This document shows, piece by piece, positions 43,876 through 56,510 of a stretch of 64,000 nucleotides of DNA (the stretch's first letter is position 1; every line of letters starts with the position of its first letter). Source of the stretch: Uloborus plumipes (taxonomy: Eukaryota; Arthropoda; Arachnida; Araneae; Uloboridae); assembly GCA_038373865.1 (NCBI GenBank), contig JAXGGA010001189.1, positions 101,310-165,309 on the forward strand, written 5' to 3'. The position numbers were made by a program, and so were the translations under genes. The notes under the pieces are model-generated. The model was given only the letters and a program-made list of their open reading frames with translations, made no database searches and was not told the origin of the DNA.

Positions 43876-43909
<34 letters not shown>

Positions 43910-43931
43910 CGAACATATTTTAATACTAGTA
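42640..43931 (-). mobile_element. Helitron-like tandem unit 3
   Basis: A 1292-bp unit, almost identical to unit 4 over its whole length, including minisatellite variants and the end TTTTAATACTAGTA. It joins both neighbours with no spacer. Confidence 0.82.
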
Positions 43932-45164
43932 ACTAGCTGCGTGGCCCGGCGTTGCACGGGCTTTAATGTTGTGAAGGCAGTTTGAGAAAACTACTCGCCA
44001 CCAAGGCGGCTCGCCTTTAAAGTAGCGAGGAAAGTTTCAACAAACTACTCGCCACCAAGGCGGCTCGCCTTTAAAGTACCAAGGAATAGTTTAACAAACT
44101 ACTCCCCGTTTAAGCAGCTCGCTAAAAACCTTTCCTGCATTAAAGAATCAATCAAATTATTTACACATGCTTCCTCAAAAATAAAGACGATGTCAAGTAG
44201 TGCATACTTAGCACTCTCCCTAAATAACAAATAAGATTCCTTATCAAAAACAATTATTTCCAAACCGCTTTCTTAATGTAAAACTAATTGCAAAATTCTA
44301 AACGAAAAAGTTCTTTTAATATTTGGATCGCAGACAAAAAAGTTCCTTCTAAAAACAGCAATTGCAATTTTATTTAAAAACACATTTTCAAAATAGTACC
44401 AGAGAAAAAATATGTCATTAATAATTAGAATAAAAACAATTGTTAGAACTTTGTTATAACACGTATTCAAAATGACAATGGAAAAAAATAACACTCGTTC
44501 ATTTTAAAAAGTTCAATTTAGTTAACGTTTTAATTTAAAATCGCAACGGAAAGAAATAAATATCTTGGAATTTTAAATAGTTCAATAATTTAGTTAACGT
44601 TTTAATTTAAAATCGCAAAGGAAAGAAATAAATATATTGGAATTTTAAATAGTTCAATAATTTAATTAACGTTTTGATTCAAAATGGCAACGGTAAGAAA
44701 TAAAAGTCTTGAAATTTTAAATAGTTCAACTATTTAATTAACGCTTTAATTTAAAATGGCTACGGAAAGAAATAACAGTCTTGGAATTTCAAATAGTTCA
44801 ATAATTTAATTAACGTTTTAATTCAAAATGGCAACGGTAAGAAATAAATGTCCTGGAATTTTAAATAGTTCAATAATTTAATTAACGCTTTAATTTAAAA
44901 TGGCAACGGTAAGAAATAAAATTTTGGAATTTAAAATAGTGCAATAATTCAATTAACGCTTTAATATAAATTGGCAACTGAAAGAAATAAATGTCTTGGA
45001 ACTTTAAAAATGCAAAGAATTTAATTAACGTTTTAATTAATATCTCAGCTATTTAACGTCGTACAATTACGCGGTTGGTCTTATTGTCTTCCTTAGAAAA
45101 TTTCGAATCGAATGGTATTATGTTTGATTCTCTACGCTCAGCGGTTTTTGAGGAGTTCAAGCTT

Positions 45165-45198
<34 letters not shown>

Positions 45199-45220
45199 CG
45201 AACATATTTTAATACTAGTA
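43932..45220 (-). mobile_element. Helitron-like tandem unit 4
   Basis: A 1289-bp unit nearly identical to unit 3, which points to recent duplication of the pair. Same terminal hairpin, 54-bp repeats (two copies), 72-bp repeats and GACA tract. Confidence 0.82.
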
Positions 45221-46982
45221 ACTAGCTGCGTGGCCCGGCGTTGCACGGGCTTTAATGTTGTGAAGGCAGTTTGAGAAAACTACTCGCCACCAAGGCGGCT
45301 CGCCTTTAAAGTAGCGAGGAAAGTTTCAACAAACTACTCGCCACCAAGGCGGCTCGCCTTTAAAGTACCAAGGAAAAGTTTAACAAACTACTCCCCGTTT
45401 AAGCAGCTCGCTAAAAACCTTTCCTGCATTAAAGAATCAATCAAATTATTTACACATGCTTCCTCAAAAATAAAGACGATGTCAAGTAGTGCATACTTAG
45501 CACTCTCCCTAAATAACAAATAAGATTCCTTATCAAAAACAATTATTTCCAAACCGCTTTCTTAATGTAAAACTAATTGCAAAATTCTAAACGAAAAAGT
45601 TCTTTTAATACTTGGATCGCAGACAAAAAAGTTCCTTCTAAAAACAGCAATTGCAATTTTATTTAAAAACACATTTTCAAAATAGTACCAGAGAAAAAAT
45701 ATGTCATTAATAATTAGAATAAAAACAATTGTTAGAACTTTGTTATAACACGTATTCAAAATGACAAAGGAAAAAAATAACACTCGTTCATTTTAAAAAG
45801 TTCAATTTAGTTAACGTTTTAATTTAAAATCGCAACGGAAAGAAATAAATATCTTGAAATTTTAAATAGTTCAACTATTTAATTAACGCTTTAATTTAAA
45901 ATGGCTACGGAAAGAAATAACAGTCTTGGAATTTCAAATAGTTCAATAATTTAATTAACGTTTTAATTCAAAATGGCAACGGTAAGAAATAAAAGTCTTG
46001 GAATTTAAAATAGTGTAATAATTTAATTAACGCTTTAATTTAAAACGTCGACTGAAAGAAATAAATCTCTTGTAATTTTAAATAGTTCAATAATTTAATT
46101 AACGTTTTAATTAAAAATGGCAACGGTAAGAAATAAAAGTCTTGGAATTTTAAATAGTTCAACAATTAATTAACGTTTTAATTCAAAATGGCAACGGTAA
46201 GAAATAACAGTCCTGGAATTTTAAATAGTTCAATAATTTAATTAACGCTTTAATTTAAAATGGCAACGGTACGAAATAAAATTTTGGAATTTAAAATAGT
46301 GCAATAATTTAATTAACGCTTTAATTTAAAATGGCAACTGAACGAAATAAATGTCTTGGAATTTTAAAAGTGCAAAGAATTTAATTAACGTTTTAATTAA
46401 TATCTCAGCTATTTAACGTCGTACAATTACGCGGTTGGTCTTATTGTCTTCCTTAGAAAATTTCGAATCGAATGGTATTATGTTTGATTCTTTACGCTCA
46501 GCGGTTTTTGAAGAGTTCAAGCTTCAGACGGAATTTTAAATAGTTCAATAATTTAATTAACGCTTTAATTTAAAATGGCAACGGAAAGAAATAAATGTCT
46601 TGGAATTTTAAATAGTTCAACAATTAATTAACGTTTTAATTCAAAATGGCAACGGTAAGAAATAAATGTCCTGGAATTTTAAATAGTTCAATAATTTAAT
46701 TAACGCTTTAATTTAAAATGGCAACGGTAAGAAATAAATTTTTGGAATTTAAAATAGTGCAATAATTCAATTAACGCTTTAATATAAATTGGCAACTGAA
46801 AGAAATAAATGTCTTGGAACTTTAAAAATGCAAAGAATTTAATTAACGTTTAAATTAATATCTCAGCTATTTAACGTCGTACAATTACGCGGTTGGTCTT
46901 ATTGTCTTCCTTAGAAAATTTCGAATCGAATGGTATTATGTTTGATTCTCTACGCTCAGCGGTTTTTGAGGAGTTCAAGCTT

Positions 46983-47016
<34 letters not shown>

Positions 47017-47038
47017 CGAACATATTTTAATACTAGTA
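45221..47038 (-). mobile_element. Helitron-like tandem unit 5, enlarged by internal recombination
   Basis: An 1818-bp unit. The closing block (GCGGTTGGTCTTATTGTCTT to CTTCAGACGG) occurs twice, at about 46429-46531 and 46889-46988. After the first occurrence the GACA tract is missing and the sequence jumps back into the 72-bp minisatellite (CAGACGGAATTTTAAATAG at about 46526-46543). GGAATTTTAAATAG is the normal minisatellite word, so unequal exchange at GGA is a good explanation. Confidence 0.82.
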
Positions 47039-48018
47039 ACTAGCTGCGTGGCCCGGCGTTGCACGGGCTTTAATGTTGTGAAGGCAGTTTGAGAAAACTA
47101 CTCGCCACCAAGGCGGCTCGCCTTTAAAGTAGCGAGGAAAGTTTCAACAAACTACTCGCCACCAAGGCGGCTGGCCTTTACAGTAGCGAGGAAAATTTCA
47201 ATAAACAACTCGCCGCCAAGGCGGCTCGCCTTTAAAGTACCAAGGAAAAGTTTAACAAACTACTCCCCGTTTAAGCAGCTCGCTAAAAACCTTTACTGCA
47301 TTAAAGAATCAATCAAATTATTTACACATGCTTCCTCAAAAATAAAGACGATGTCAAGTAGTGCATACTTAGCACTCTCCCTAACTAACTAATAAGATTC
47401 CTTATCAAAAACAATTATTTCCAAACCGCTTTCTTAATGTAAAACTAATTGCAAAATTCTAAACGAAAAAGTTCTTTTAATATTTGGATCGCAGACAAAA
47501 AAGTTCCTTCTAAAAACAGCAATTGCAATTTTATTTAAAAACACATTTTCAAAATAGTACCAGAGAAAAAATATGTCATTAATAATTAGAATAAAAACAA
47601 TTGTTAGAACTTTGTTATAACACGTATTCAAAATGACAATGGAAAAAAATAACACTCGTTCATTTTAAAAAGTTCAATTTAGTTAACGTTTTAATTTAAA
47701 ATCGCAACGGAAAGAAATAAATATCTTGGAATTTTAAATAGTTCAATAATTTAGTTAACGTTTTAATTTAAAATCGCAACGGAAAGAAATAAATGTCTTG
47801 GAATTTTAAAAGTGCAAAGAATTTAATTAACGTTTTAATTAATATCTCAGCTAATTAACGTCGTACAATTACGCGGTTGGTCTTATTGTCTTCCTTAGAA
47901 AATTTCGAATCGAATGGTATTATGTTTGATTCTCTACGCTCAGCGGTTTTTGAGGAGTTCAAGCTTCAGACGGACAGACAGACAGACAGACAGACGCGGA
48001 CAGATTTTAATAGTAGTA
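47039..48018 (-). mobile_element. Helitron-like tandem unit 6 (shortest, end of array)
   Basis: A 980-bp unit with four 54-bp repeats, the conserved middle and only two to three 72-bp repeats. It closes with a GACA tract and CGGACAGATTTTAATAGTAG, the same variant end as unit 1 and unlike the GAACATATTTTAATACTAG of units 2-5. Unit 1 and unit 6 ends therefore look like the original outer ends of the array. Confidence 0.8.
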
Positions 48019-48026
48019 ATGGCTAT

Positions 48027-49068
48027 TAGGGGTGCGACATCGAAGGCAAAACATCGATGTTTCGAAATTAAGACATCGATGGTATTGATACATCGACCGA
48101 AAAACATCGATGTTTGCAAACATCGATGTTTCAAAGCATCGATCTTTTTTCATAAAAATTACTTACACATTTAAATGTACAGTAATACAGTAACAGCCCA
48201 ATACATTGCGCCTCTTTATGTCACTCAATTAGATTTATCTTTTGTCTCCTGAAAAAGATCAACAGTATGATATCGAAGTCAATTATAGAAAATATTTTTA
48301 GTGAGATACATACTGCAACTGTTAAAAAACTATAATTTTTATTTGTCGCATATTTTTATGAAACTTTTTTTGTTGAAATGTAAAACACCGTTATCGAAAA
48401 AATTTCTAAAGCAAAACAAAAACAACGATGTTTAAAAATCGTTGACATTTAAATTATCGGTAGTAATTAAAAAAATATTTCAATACGACAGATATTGCAA
48501 CTGTTAAAGATGAATCGTTTTTATTGCTTATTTTTATTGCTTTTTTTTTTGAAGTGTAAAACATATAAATCGAAAGAAAAAAAAACATCGAGCGCAAAAC
48601 AGTGATCATTAAAAGACATCGACCTTAAAATATCGATGGTAACTATCAAAAACGTCTTCTAACGAGATTGATAGTATAACGGCTAATTAAAGATATGACT
48701 TTTGGCCGCATATCTTGATTTTTTTTTTTTTGAAATATAAAACATTTACATGAAGAATAATAATAAAAAAAATAGAATTTAAAAAATGGCGAAAGCAAAT
48801 TAGAAATGTTTTAGAAACATCGAGAGCAAAACATCGATAACAATCATAGAAAATGTTTTCTAATGAGATTAGTACTGAAACTTCTGATTCACATATTTTT
48901 ATCAAGCTTTTTTGGCTGGATTATAAAACATCGACCTCGAAAAAAACATCGAACCCAAAACATCGATGTTGGGAAAACATCGACCCTTGAACATCGATGA
49001 TAAAAACATCGATGTTTTAGCAAAAACATCGATGCTTGCAAAACATCGACATCGATGTCGCAGCCCTA
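48027..49068. mobile_element. hAT-type element rich in CATCGATG palindromes
   Basis: Ends TAGGGGTGCGACATCGA and TCGATGTCGCAGCCCTA are inverted. The flanks ATGGCTAT (48019-48026) and ATGGGTAT (49069-49076) match in 7 of 8 bases. CATCGATG or a half-site (CATCGA) occurs well over a dozen times, densest in the outer 120 bp on each side. A TAGGG start and 8-bp duplication fit hAT. No transposase; an open frame at 48687-48905 is incidental. It inserted at the very edge of the Helitron-like array. Confidence 0.88.
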
Positions 49069-49076
49069 ATGGGTAT

Positions 49077-51749
49077 CATATCGTTCAGTAGGGAAACTTC
49101 GAAATTCGCTGTGTTTTGAGCATAACGTTCTTTTTTTCTAAACGATCAATATGGTCAGTCAATATGGTATGTAATCTAAGTTAGAAAATCCCTCATCCAT
49201 TAAAAACCCCCGCGAAAATCAGTTAATTGATGAAGACGCTAGGAGTGAGCAAAAAAATAGAAACATACATAAGCTTTGAACTGATAATCTCCTTATTTTT
49301 TAAGTCGTTTAAAACGTACTGAAAATTAATCCAACTAGTTGATAACTTCAACTTTTCCATTACCAGTAGATCCTAGATGAAGAAGTGCCTATATTTAAAC
49401 TCAGTTCTTCGAAAAAGCACAAACATTATTTAAAATATCTACAAGCAAAGCTATTTAATTGGCAAGATATTCAGCAACCAATCAATAAACATAAAAACCG
49501 CATACCGTATGGCAAACACGAATTTGCCTCTAAATATATTATAATACCGAGACGGAATATGAGCTTGAACAGAACATAACTGAACTCACAGTTGGTAGAC
49601 AACCAATTAACCTGAGCATAGTCAGAACAACATTCATTAGGGCAAGTCTATTTACATCTTTTTTTTTTTTTTTTAAGTAAGACGATATTTCAGTACATTT
49701 CAGATTTGTTTACTTAGTTCAAACCAAGTTGCCAAGTTGTCGGCGAACTCGGCGACATTTGACGTTTTCTCGCCAATGTTGGTAAAAGTAGCCGTCAAAA
49801 TGAACACAATGCCTATTTCTCTCCAAGCAGAGATATTTCAATTTTTAGACAAGAAAAGTCTGTTCCAAAATTGCCAAAAAAAGTAAGGTAATTTTGAGTG
49901 AAAATTAACAAAATAAAAGACAAATTTGGTAATAATTCAAAAAAGTAAGTATATAACATCGTGAAAACAGCATATGTTTATAAGATTTGTAACACCATTG
50001 TACAATAGAGCATACATTGAAACAAATTCCTGGCGTTGCACAAAAATCAGAATGATTATTTATGTTGCGTCTTATCAGCAACAACTTGATCGTGAACATT
50101 TGGAGAGTTTACCCGAAACTTTAGTACACAAAATGTTATTCTAAATTATCAAGTTTCAGTTCTACTAATAATAATATGTGGCCCGCTTAGAGCCACGTTG
50201 GAACCCATTATATTTCGCAGTCGAACAAAAGTTAACCTCAATTGAGCCTCATATGCTTTTTCTCTTTGCTGTACCTCGATTTGATATTTCATGCAAAGAA
50301 CCCCGAACGATTCTAGAGATCAATGCTGTAAACGCATTTGCAAAGTTGTTAATAGGAACTTTTGAAAAATGTCAATGCACCCCATTAGTCATTTATTTCT
50401 TGAATAACTTCGTCGTATATTCAGTATCGATTGTACAAATTCACAAAAAAATAATAAAAATCATAACCAAAGTAAAAGTAATGATCTTTAACGAACTGGA
50501 TTATTTTAGGGGTACAGTTTAACGCCAATAGTATAATCTGCGAAGGTATGATGACTTTTCAGCCAATTAGAGCATTGAATGCGGTACTGTTTCAGATTTA
50601 TTTATACAAAGAAATAATGCAAAACTAACTGTAAATTTTCTTAATATAGTTTCCGAAATTCTTTGCAGTAACTAAAAACATAATGTACGCTCTGCGTACC
50701 TCAATTACATAAAAAAAATCACCTCATCGATATTAAATGTTAATATTTATCAACCACGTTATATGATCTTTCTTTTTTGACTAGGTAGTTTTATATTTTT
50801 GCACTGTGCGTATTTTTTTTCAATTCTAATTTGAATGCGCATTTCAGATTAAGTTATGTAGCTACATGATCCAAATTTATTTTTATTATTCTGTAGACAT
50901 TTATTTTTATAATGACTATAAAACATACAATCACCACTTTAACCCAAGTACTCGTACAAATATACATCGTTATTTTTTAACTCTAGAGTTGGTAAAAACA
51001 TATTAGCATTTTATAAATGAAGACAGAAAAAAAGTTTGAAATATGTTTTAAAGTACATTCGCTAATTCAAAAAAAAAAAAAAAAACATCAGTTTATTTTT
51101 TTCTTAAACGGAAGAAAAGAGAAATGCATATTTCATTCTTCAAAAATGCCTTAATGGAATTAACGATTGTTGTAGCATAGAAATGAATGCATCATCCTTT
51201 TAAGTATATTTTTATAAACTGGGAGCTTAAAAGGATATCGATTCTAAGCAATACTTACCTTGTACAGAATTACTAAAAGCATTTTATAAATCCTTGACAT
51301 GATTTCAAACATTATTTTTAAAACGTTACTTAGATATTGACTTATTTTAATGGATGCTTCCCTAAATCTCTGATGTATTCTAAACCAGTTTTTGGCAAAA
51401 TCAGTTTACTTGCATTATAATCTAAAATTGAGAGGACATTTTGTCTTTTGAGCAGTTTTGGACAGTATATTTATTTGAATGAATTTTTAATATTGTCAAC
51501 TGTCATTTAAAGATGTATGTTCCGAACAATAAAAATCAATGAAATTGTGACATATGATGCTGAATATTTTTGCACTTCAAACAAAGCTGACATAACTACT
51601 TTGATGTTATAAATATTATTAAAGTATGAACAACAAAAATGCAGTGCTTACTTGCACATAATTAATGCGTTGTGAGCAATTGTACTACCTGTAAAATACA
51701 AATTATTTTCAAGTTTATTGTTGATTATATATGAGCTACATTTTAAGCG
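49077..51749. other. Unrecognised AT-rich DNA
   Basis: Short open frames at 49385-49579 and 50178-50522 (114 codons) show no domain I recognise and no splice context I can support. No element ends were found. Confidence 0.45.
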
Positions 51750-52737
51750 TACACTGCAAAAAATGAACTGTTATTTTTACAGTATAATATTGGCAGCCAA
51801 GGTTCCAATTGAAAACTGTAAAATGCACAGTAATGAACTGCAAAACTCGTAATTTTAGTCTCTTACTACAAAGAGAAAAAGTTTACAGTTTATTGCCGTA
51901 AAACTTAGTTGTAGAGTCATTCCATAGTAACTAACGTAACATTCAGAACTGATTTTGTAAATGTTTTTACTTGTAACTTAAAGGATAAAAAATATTTTTT
52001 AGTTCTGCTGGTGAATTTACAATGTACATGAAACCTTTGTATCATTTCTGCTAAGAATTTAAAACAAAATTACTGACAGTAGATATATTTTCAACCAAAA
52101 TAGCACCGTGACTAAAGTAACAGTTTTGCAACCATAAAAATTAAGGCTCATGTTGTGAGGCAAAATTTTTTCTAAATTAAACAAGAGTTAAAAATTGAAT
52201 GATATGTTTGAAAAAGGTGTGAAGTTGCCTTTTAAAAACATAAAACACATTTATTAAATCTTTTTTTTTTAGTCTTAAGAGTCACTTTTACTCAAGATGG
52301 AGTGTGACTAACGTAACCATCGAATAACAAGCAGTTAACACACTACAAACTATTTATTATGGCTAATCTCAGTGATAATTATAACACTTTTTAAATTTTT
52401 TTAAACTTCTTATGCTGTATGATTTTTATTTATTTATTTTTTAATTTATTTTTTGATAATTTTTTCATTTCGGTATTTTTTTTTCCTTCGGTTGAGGTTG
52501 ACATTTCTATAGAATAACCCTGTATTATATTATAAAAACAACACTATACTACTTGCAGCTGAGGTTCCAGTTTAAAACTGTAAATATCACGGTAATAAAC
52601 TGTAAAATTAGCATTTTTGCAGTTTATTACTGTGAAATTAGCCATTTCAGTTTATTACTGTAAAGTCAGAAATGTTTACAGTACTACAAAATTAGCAGTA
52701 TTGTTTTGTAAAAACAACATTCATTTTTCACAGTGTA
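51750..52737. mobile_element. TACACTGC MITE split by another element
   Basis: Left TACACTGCAAAAAATGAA and right TTCATTTTTCACAGTGTA are inverted over 18 bp with two mismatches. Without the insert at 51914-52520 and its 4-bp duplication it is about 377 bp, like the 24273 copy. Internal ACAGTTTATTACTGTAAAA-type hairpin words are present on both sides of the insertion. Confidence 0.88.
51914..52520. mobile_element. 607-bp element with 4-bp duplication TGTA, related to 20405-22372
   Basis: GAGTCATTCCATAG at the left and CTATAGAATAACCC at the right are inverted with three mismatches. TGTA is duplicated (51910-51913, 52521-52524), and the host MITE continues directly on the other side. The words CTAACGTAAC, CTAAAGTAACAG and CTAACGTAACCATCG resemble the GTTAC repeats of the larger relative. 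Non-coding. Confidence 0.85.
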
Positions 52738-52748
52738 GTCACCTTTAA

Positions 52749-53169
52749 CCCTTTAAGCGGTTTGCCCGTACAGCGCACGTGCTACCTGAAATTGGCCTCA
52801 TCTGGTTTGCAAGTACGGCGTACGGGCATCGATATTTTCAGATTTCCTTTTCTGGTTTGCCCGAACTGTTCGGAAAATTGTAAACCTCAAAATTCACAGT
52901 AAGTGTGAGAGAAATTTTTGCATTATTTGTAAACCATTCATTACTGCATGCAGAATGTACTTGAAAAAAGCAAATACTTCGGAGTTTTGTGACCAAAATT
53001 GAAAAAAAAATGTAAAAGCATTGAAAACGAGAAAAAAAAAATAAATAAATAAATAAAATAAAATAATCTCAATATTATTATTCTGTTAAGTATAGTACTT
53101 AACTATATGCAATAAAAAATATGCCTTTTTTGGAAGCATTTCTGGTAAAATAATTGACCGCTTAAAGGG
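52749..53169. mobile_element. piggyBac-type MITE (CCCTTTAAGCGGT ends)
   Basis: 421 bp with 13-bp perfect inverted ends CCCTTTAAGCGGT / ACCGCTTAAAGGG, flanked by TTAA at 52745-52748 and 53170-53173. The left half is GC-richer and repeats TTTGCCCG / GTACGGCGTACGGGC words. An AAAT run lies near 53030-53065. Non-coding. Confidence 0.88.
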
Positions 53170-53173
53170 TTAA

Positions 53174-54254
53174 AAAGCACACAGCGAAACTGGTTGCAGT
53201 GTATTGTCAGTATTTCGCCTATAAACGACTGCATGCGCATCAAATTAAACGTGTGCCTAAACTACGCACTAAAACCTAACTTTATTTCAAAATTATCTTG
53301 TAACAAATGATAATTTTGCTTTCATTTCGTAACCACTTTCTTATGCCAATGACTTTCATTTTATTGTAAAAAAAAAAATCCTTCTTGAACTTTGATATAG
53401 AATGCACATTCTTGTACATGAATACATTTATTGCACTTGAATTTTTATTTACCACAAAGCTGTTTATTTCTTCACATTTAACGGTTTATTCGACTTGTAA
53501 ATTTAGAAATCTTTTTTAAGTACTTTTCTGTAACTCACACAAAAGGGCTTTCATAACAAACATCAAACATAAAAGAATATTTTTAAACCTAAATGCTTTT
53601 AGTTGCTATAAAAATTTTAGTAGAACTATTTTCCAAAATACTTGAAATCAAAACAAATGTTTGAAATGACATTTTACGGGTTTTAAACCATAAAAAATTC
53701 ATTTCTGAGAAGAAAAAAATATCCTCCCAAATAGTATTCAATTCAACTAGGGAATGTAATGTTTCTTCTGTTCATCTTAAATATTTAAAATATTTTTTCA
53801 ATAATCTGTCATTTTTAGTTCTTCTTCCTTTGTGACGAATACTAGAAATAAAGATGTGCTTTTAGTCTTCCCAATGATTTATTTTCTACCACAATCTTTA
53901 AAAAATTCAAGAGGAAAATGTACAGTGGATATTCTGTGAAATCATAAGCCTGCGTAGCTTAAAACCAAATAAATGCATCACTAATAGAAATGCATTTTTG
54001 AAGAACGTTTTGTGCAGTGTTTTAGTTCTTAGAAAGTTTCTTTCCAGACAAAGCTGCTGATGTGATATATTTATTTTCCTTTTTTTCCCCAGGGGACACG
54101 CTGAAAAATAGATTTTTTTTTAATCGCTAATGTTAAAAAACTTTTACATGTTTGGTGAATTTTGTCAAGAGCAATTTGGAACAGTCGGCTGATTTTAGGT
54201 TGCATAATTTGCAGAGAGCTTTAAATCTAATTTTTATTTTTTAGCAACGATTCT
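53174..54254. other. AT-rich DNA, nothing recognised
   Basis: No gene, repeat or element end recognised. Confidence 0.5.
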
Positions 54255-56021
54255 GACACGTAAAAAGTAATTAACGAATAAATAAAGCTTTGTCGCACCT
54301 TTTAAAGAGTGCAACTGTTACAGTTCCTCCGTAGAAAAAATCCTCCATTGTTTTCAAAAAAAAAAAAAAAATAATAATAATAATAATAATAAAATAAATA
54401 AATAAATAAATAAATAAAAGTACAAAGAGCATCAAAACGTATTTTATCAAAGAAAGAAAAAAAAAAGAAAAAAAAAAACTCGTCCGTTAATAAAATGTCT
54501 CGAATTTCACTTTTAATCGGTTGCCAGTTGTTAAATATAAATAAAGAATAAAATGTTCTCGTGAATAAAAAATTTTCGTTACAAAAAAATCGTCTGCCAA
54601 AAAAAAAGTAATAATAATAATAAATAAAATAAAACAAATGCATAAATAAACAAAAAATCGTCTGCACATCAGTCATTTTTTTCTGAGCCTGCATTTCCGC
54701 CACGTTTGCTGAGTCGGAGTCGGAATCAAAGTCCTCACAGAAGATTACTCAGAAAAGTACTTTACAAACACTATTTATCAAAACCATTTTCTTACAAAGT
54801 TAGTTTGAAGGAAATCCGACTTTAAGTTCAGAATCAACATTCAACTTAAATTCCCCGTAGACGCTAATGTTAATTTTTTTTCTGAACGGTTCAATATTGA
54901 ACGAAAAATGGTTGAAATCAAAAAGCAAAATATGGAAATGTATGAGAAAGCCTCTCCGAGATCTTTTAAACAAAAAAAAGTTTATTCCAATCCGACGGTT
55001 CACTCAAAAGTTATTAGGTGGGGAAAGGTTGCTTGAACGGTTCAATGTTGAACGAAAAAATGCTCAAATGGAAAATTTAAATAGGGTAATGAAGTATCCT
55101 TGCTGAGATCCTTCGAACAAACAAAAGTTTGTTCAAATCGGATTGTTCACTCAAAAGTTAGCATCGCGGGACAGGTTGTTTGAACGGTTCAAAGTTGAAC
55201 CAAAAACTGTTCAAATCGAAAAATCAAATATGGGAATGAGCTGTACTCGCCGAGATTTTTCGAACAAAAAAAAGTTTATTCCATTCGGACCGTTCACTCA
55301 AAAGTTATTAGGTGGGGAAAGGTTACTTGAACGGTTCAATGTTGAACGAAAAAATGCTCAAATGGAAAATTTAAATAGGGTAATAAAGTATCCTTCCCGA
55401 GATGCTTCGAACAAAAAAAAATTGTTTAAATCGGACTGTTAATTCAAAAGTTATAAGGGGTGACAGCTTGTTTGAACGGTTCAATGTTGAACGAAAAATT
55501 GTTCAAATAGAAAATGTAGATACGGGAATGAAGTATCCTTGAAAAGATCTTTCGAACAGAAAAAATTTTGTTCAAATCGGACTGTTCACTCAAAAGTTAG
55601 CATCGCGGGATCGGTTGTTTGAACGGTTCAAAGTTGAACCAAAAATTGTTCAAATCGAAAAATCAAATATGGGAATGAGATGTACTCGCCGAGATCTTTC
55701 CAACAAAAAAAAAGTTTGTCCAAATCGGAATGTCCATTCAAAAGTTAATAGGGGGGGGGGGGATAGACAGACGAACAGACCGACCGACCGACCGACCGAC
55801 ACACAAATTCCCCATCTCAATACCCTACTTTCAAATTTTTAATTTTTCGATATTCAATTTACCTTTTTATTTTTTTAACTTGGTGATATTTTTTGGACTT
55901 GGCGATATTTTTTTTTACTTGGCGATATTTTTTGGACTTGGCGATATTTTTAGATGCATTAAGCTACTTTTAATACTCTTTTCGTCTTTCTTTTGTTTTT
56001 AACGGGAAAGTAGGCTAAAAA
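54255..56021 (+). repeat. Solo foldback arm
   Basis: Same module order as the other arms: outer AT-rich part with a poorly conserved MAEMQAQKK-coding stretch on the minus strand (also at 4458), six 146-bp modules (junctions near 54958, 55102, 55248, 55396, 55542, 55687), a GACA/GACC tract (55762-55803), four 19-mers (55876-55950), and the boundary AACGGGAAAGTAGGCTAAAAA. No inverted partner is seen next to it. Confidence 0.85.
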
Positions 56022-56506
56022 TGAAGAAAAAAAACTCAAGAATGCTTCTAGTAAGTTTAAAAGTTTTTCATATTAACATTTTGAAATCCATATAATGCCC
56101 GATTAAAAATATGTAGCCCGATTATAATTTCCCAAAGCCAGGGCTGAGAAACAAATAAAAGCAATTTCGCTGAACTCGGTTACATCTTAAGACAGCAGTA
56201 GTTTGCCCTAAATTTGGCATCAGCAGGATTATTAGAAATATATTTCGTTTGCGATGATTTTAAAAGAAATCAAAGTTAATTTTTTCAATAATAATTTTTC
56301 ATTTTTTGCCAAATATTAAGATTATGATGCCTCAATGACGTGGAAAATGTAGAATTTGTTCGATAAACTCGGACTCGATAATTTATAATAGATATGTTGT
56401 AATTAGGGGACGACAAAGGAAACCCAAAACATAGAAAATGTAGTGTATTAGTAAGAATAATGCGAAAAAAATGAATTTGGTACTTTTCTACAAGTTTCGG
56501 CAGACT
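56022..56506. other. AT-rich DNA, nothing recognised
   Basis: No motif or repeat recognised. Confidence 0.5.
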
Positions 56507-56510
56507 TTAA

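Noticed and set aside
41547..47655. Conserved 73-codon minus-strand open frame repeated in the tandem units (41547, 42984, 44273, 45562, 47434)
   Set aside because: Conservation reflects the recent duplication of the DNA units. The peptide is hydrophobic AT-rich sequence with no motif, and the fragment in unit 1 is interrupted.
50178..50522. 114-codon open frame as a host gene
   Set aside because: No recognisable domain, no similarity I can recall, and length not unusual for this composition.
54302..54703. 133-codon minus-strand frame beginning MAEMQAQKK, also at 4458
   Set aside because: Shared only because both lie in copies of the foldback arm; after nine codons it becomes poly-F/poly-Y low complexity and differs between copies.
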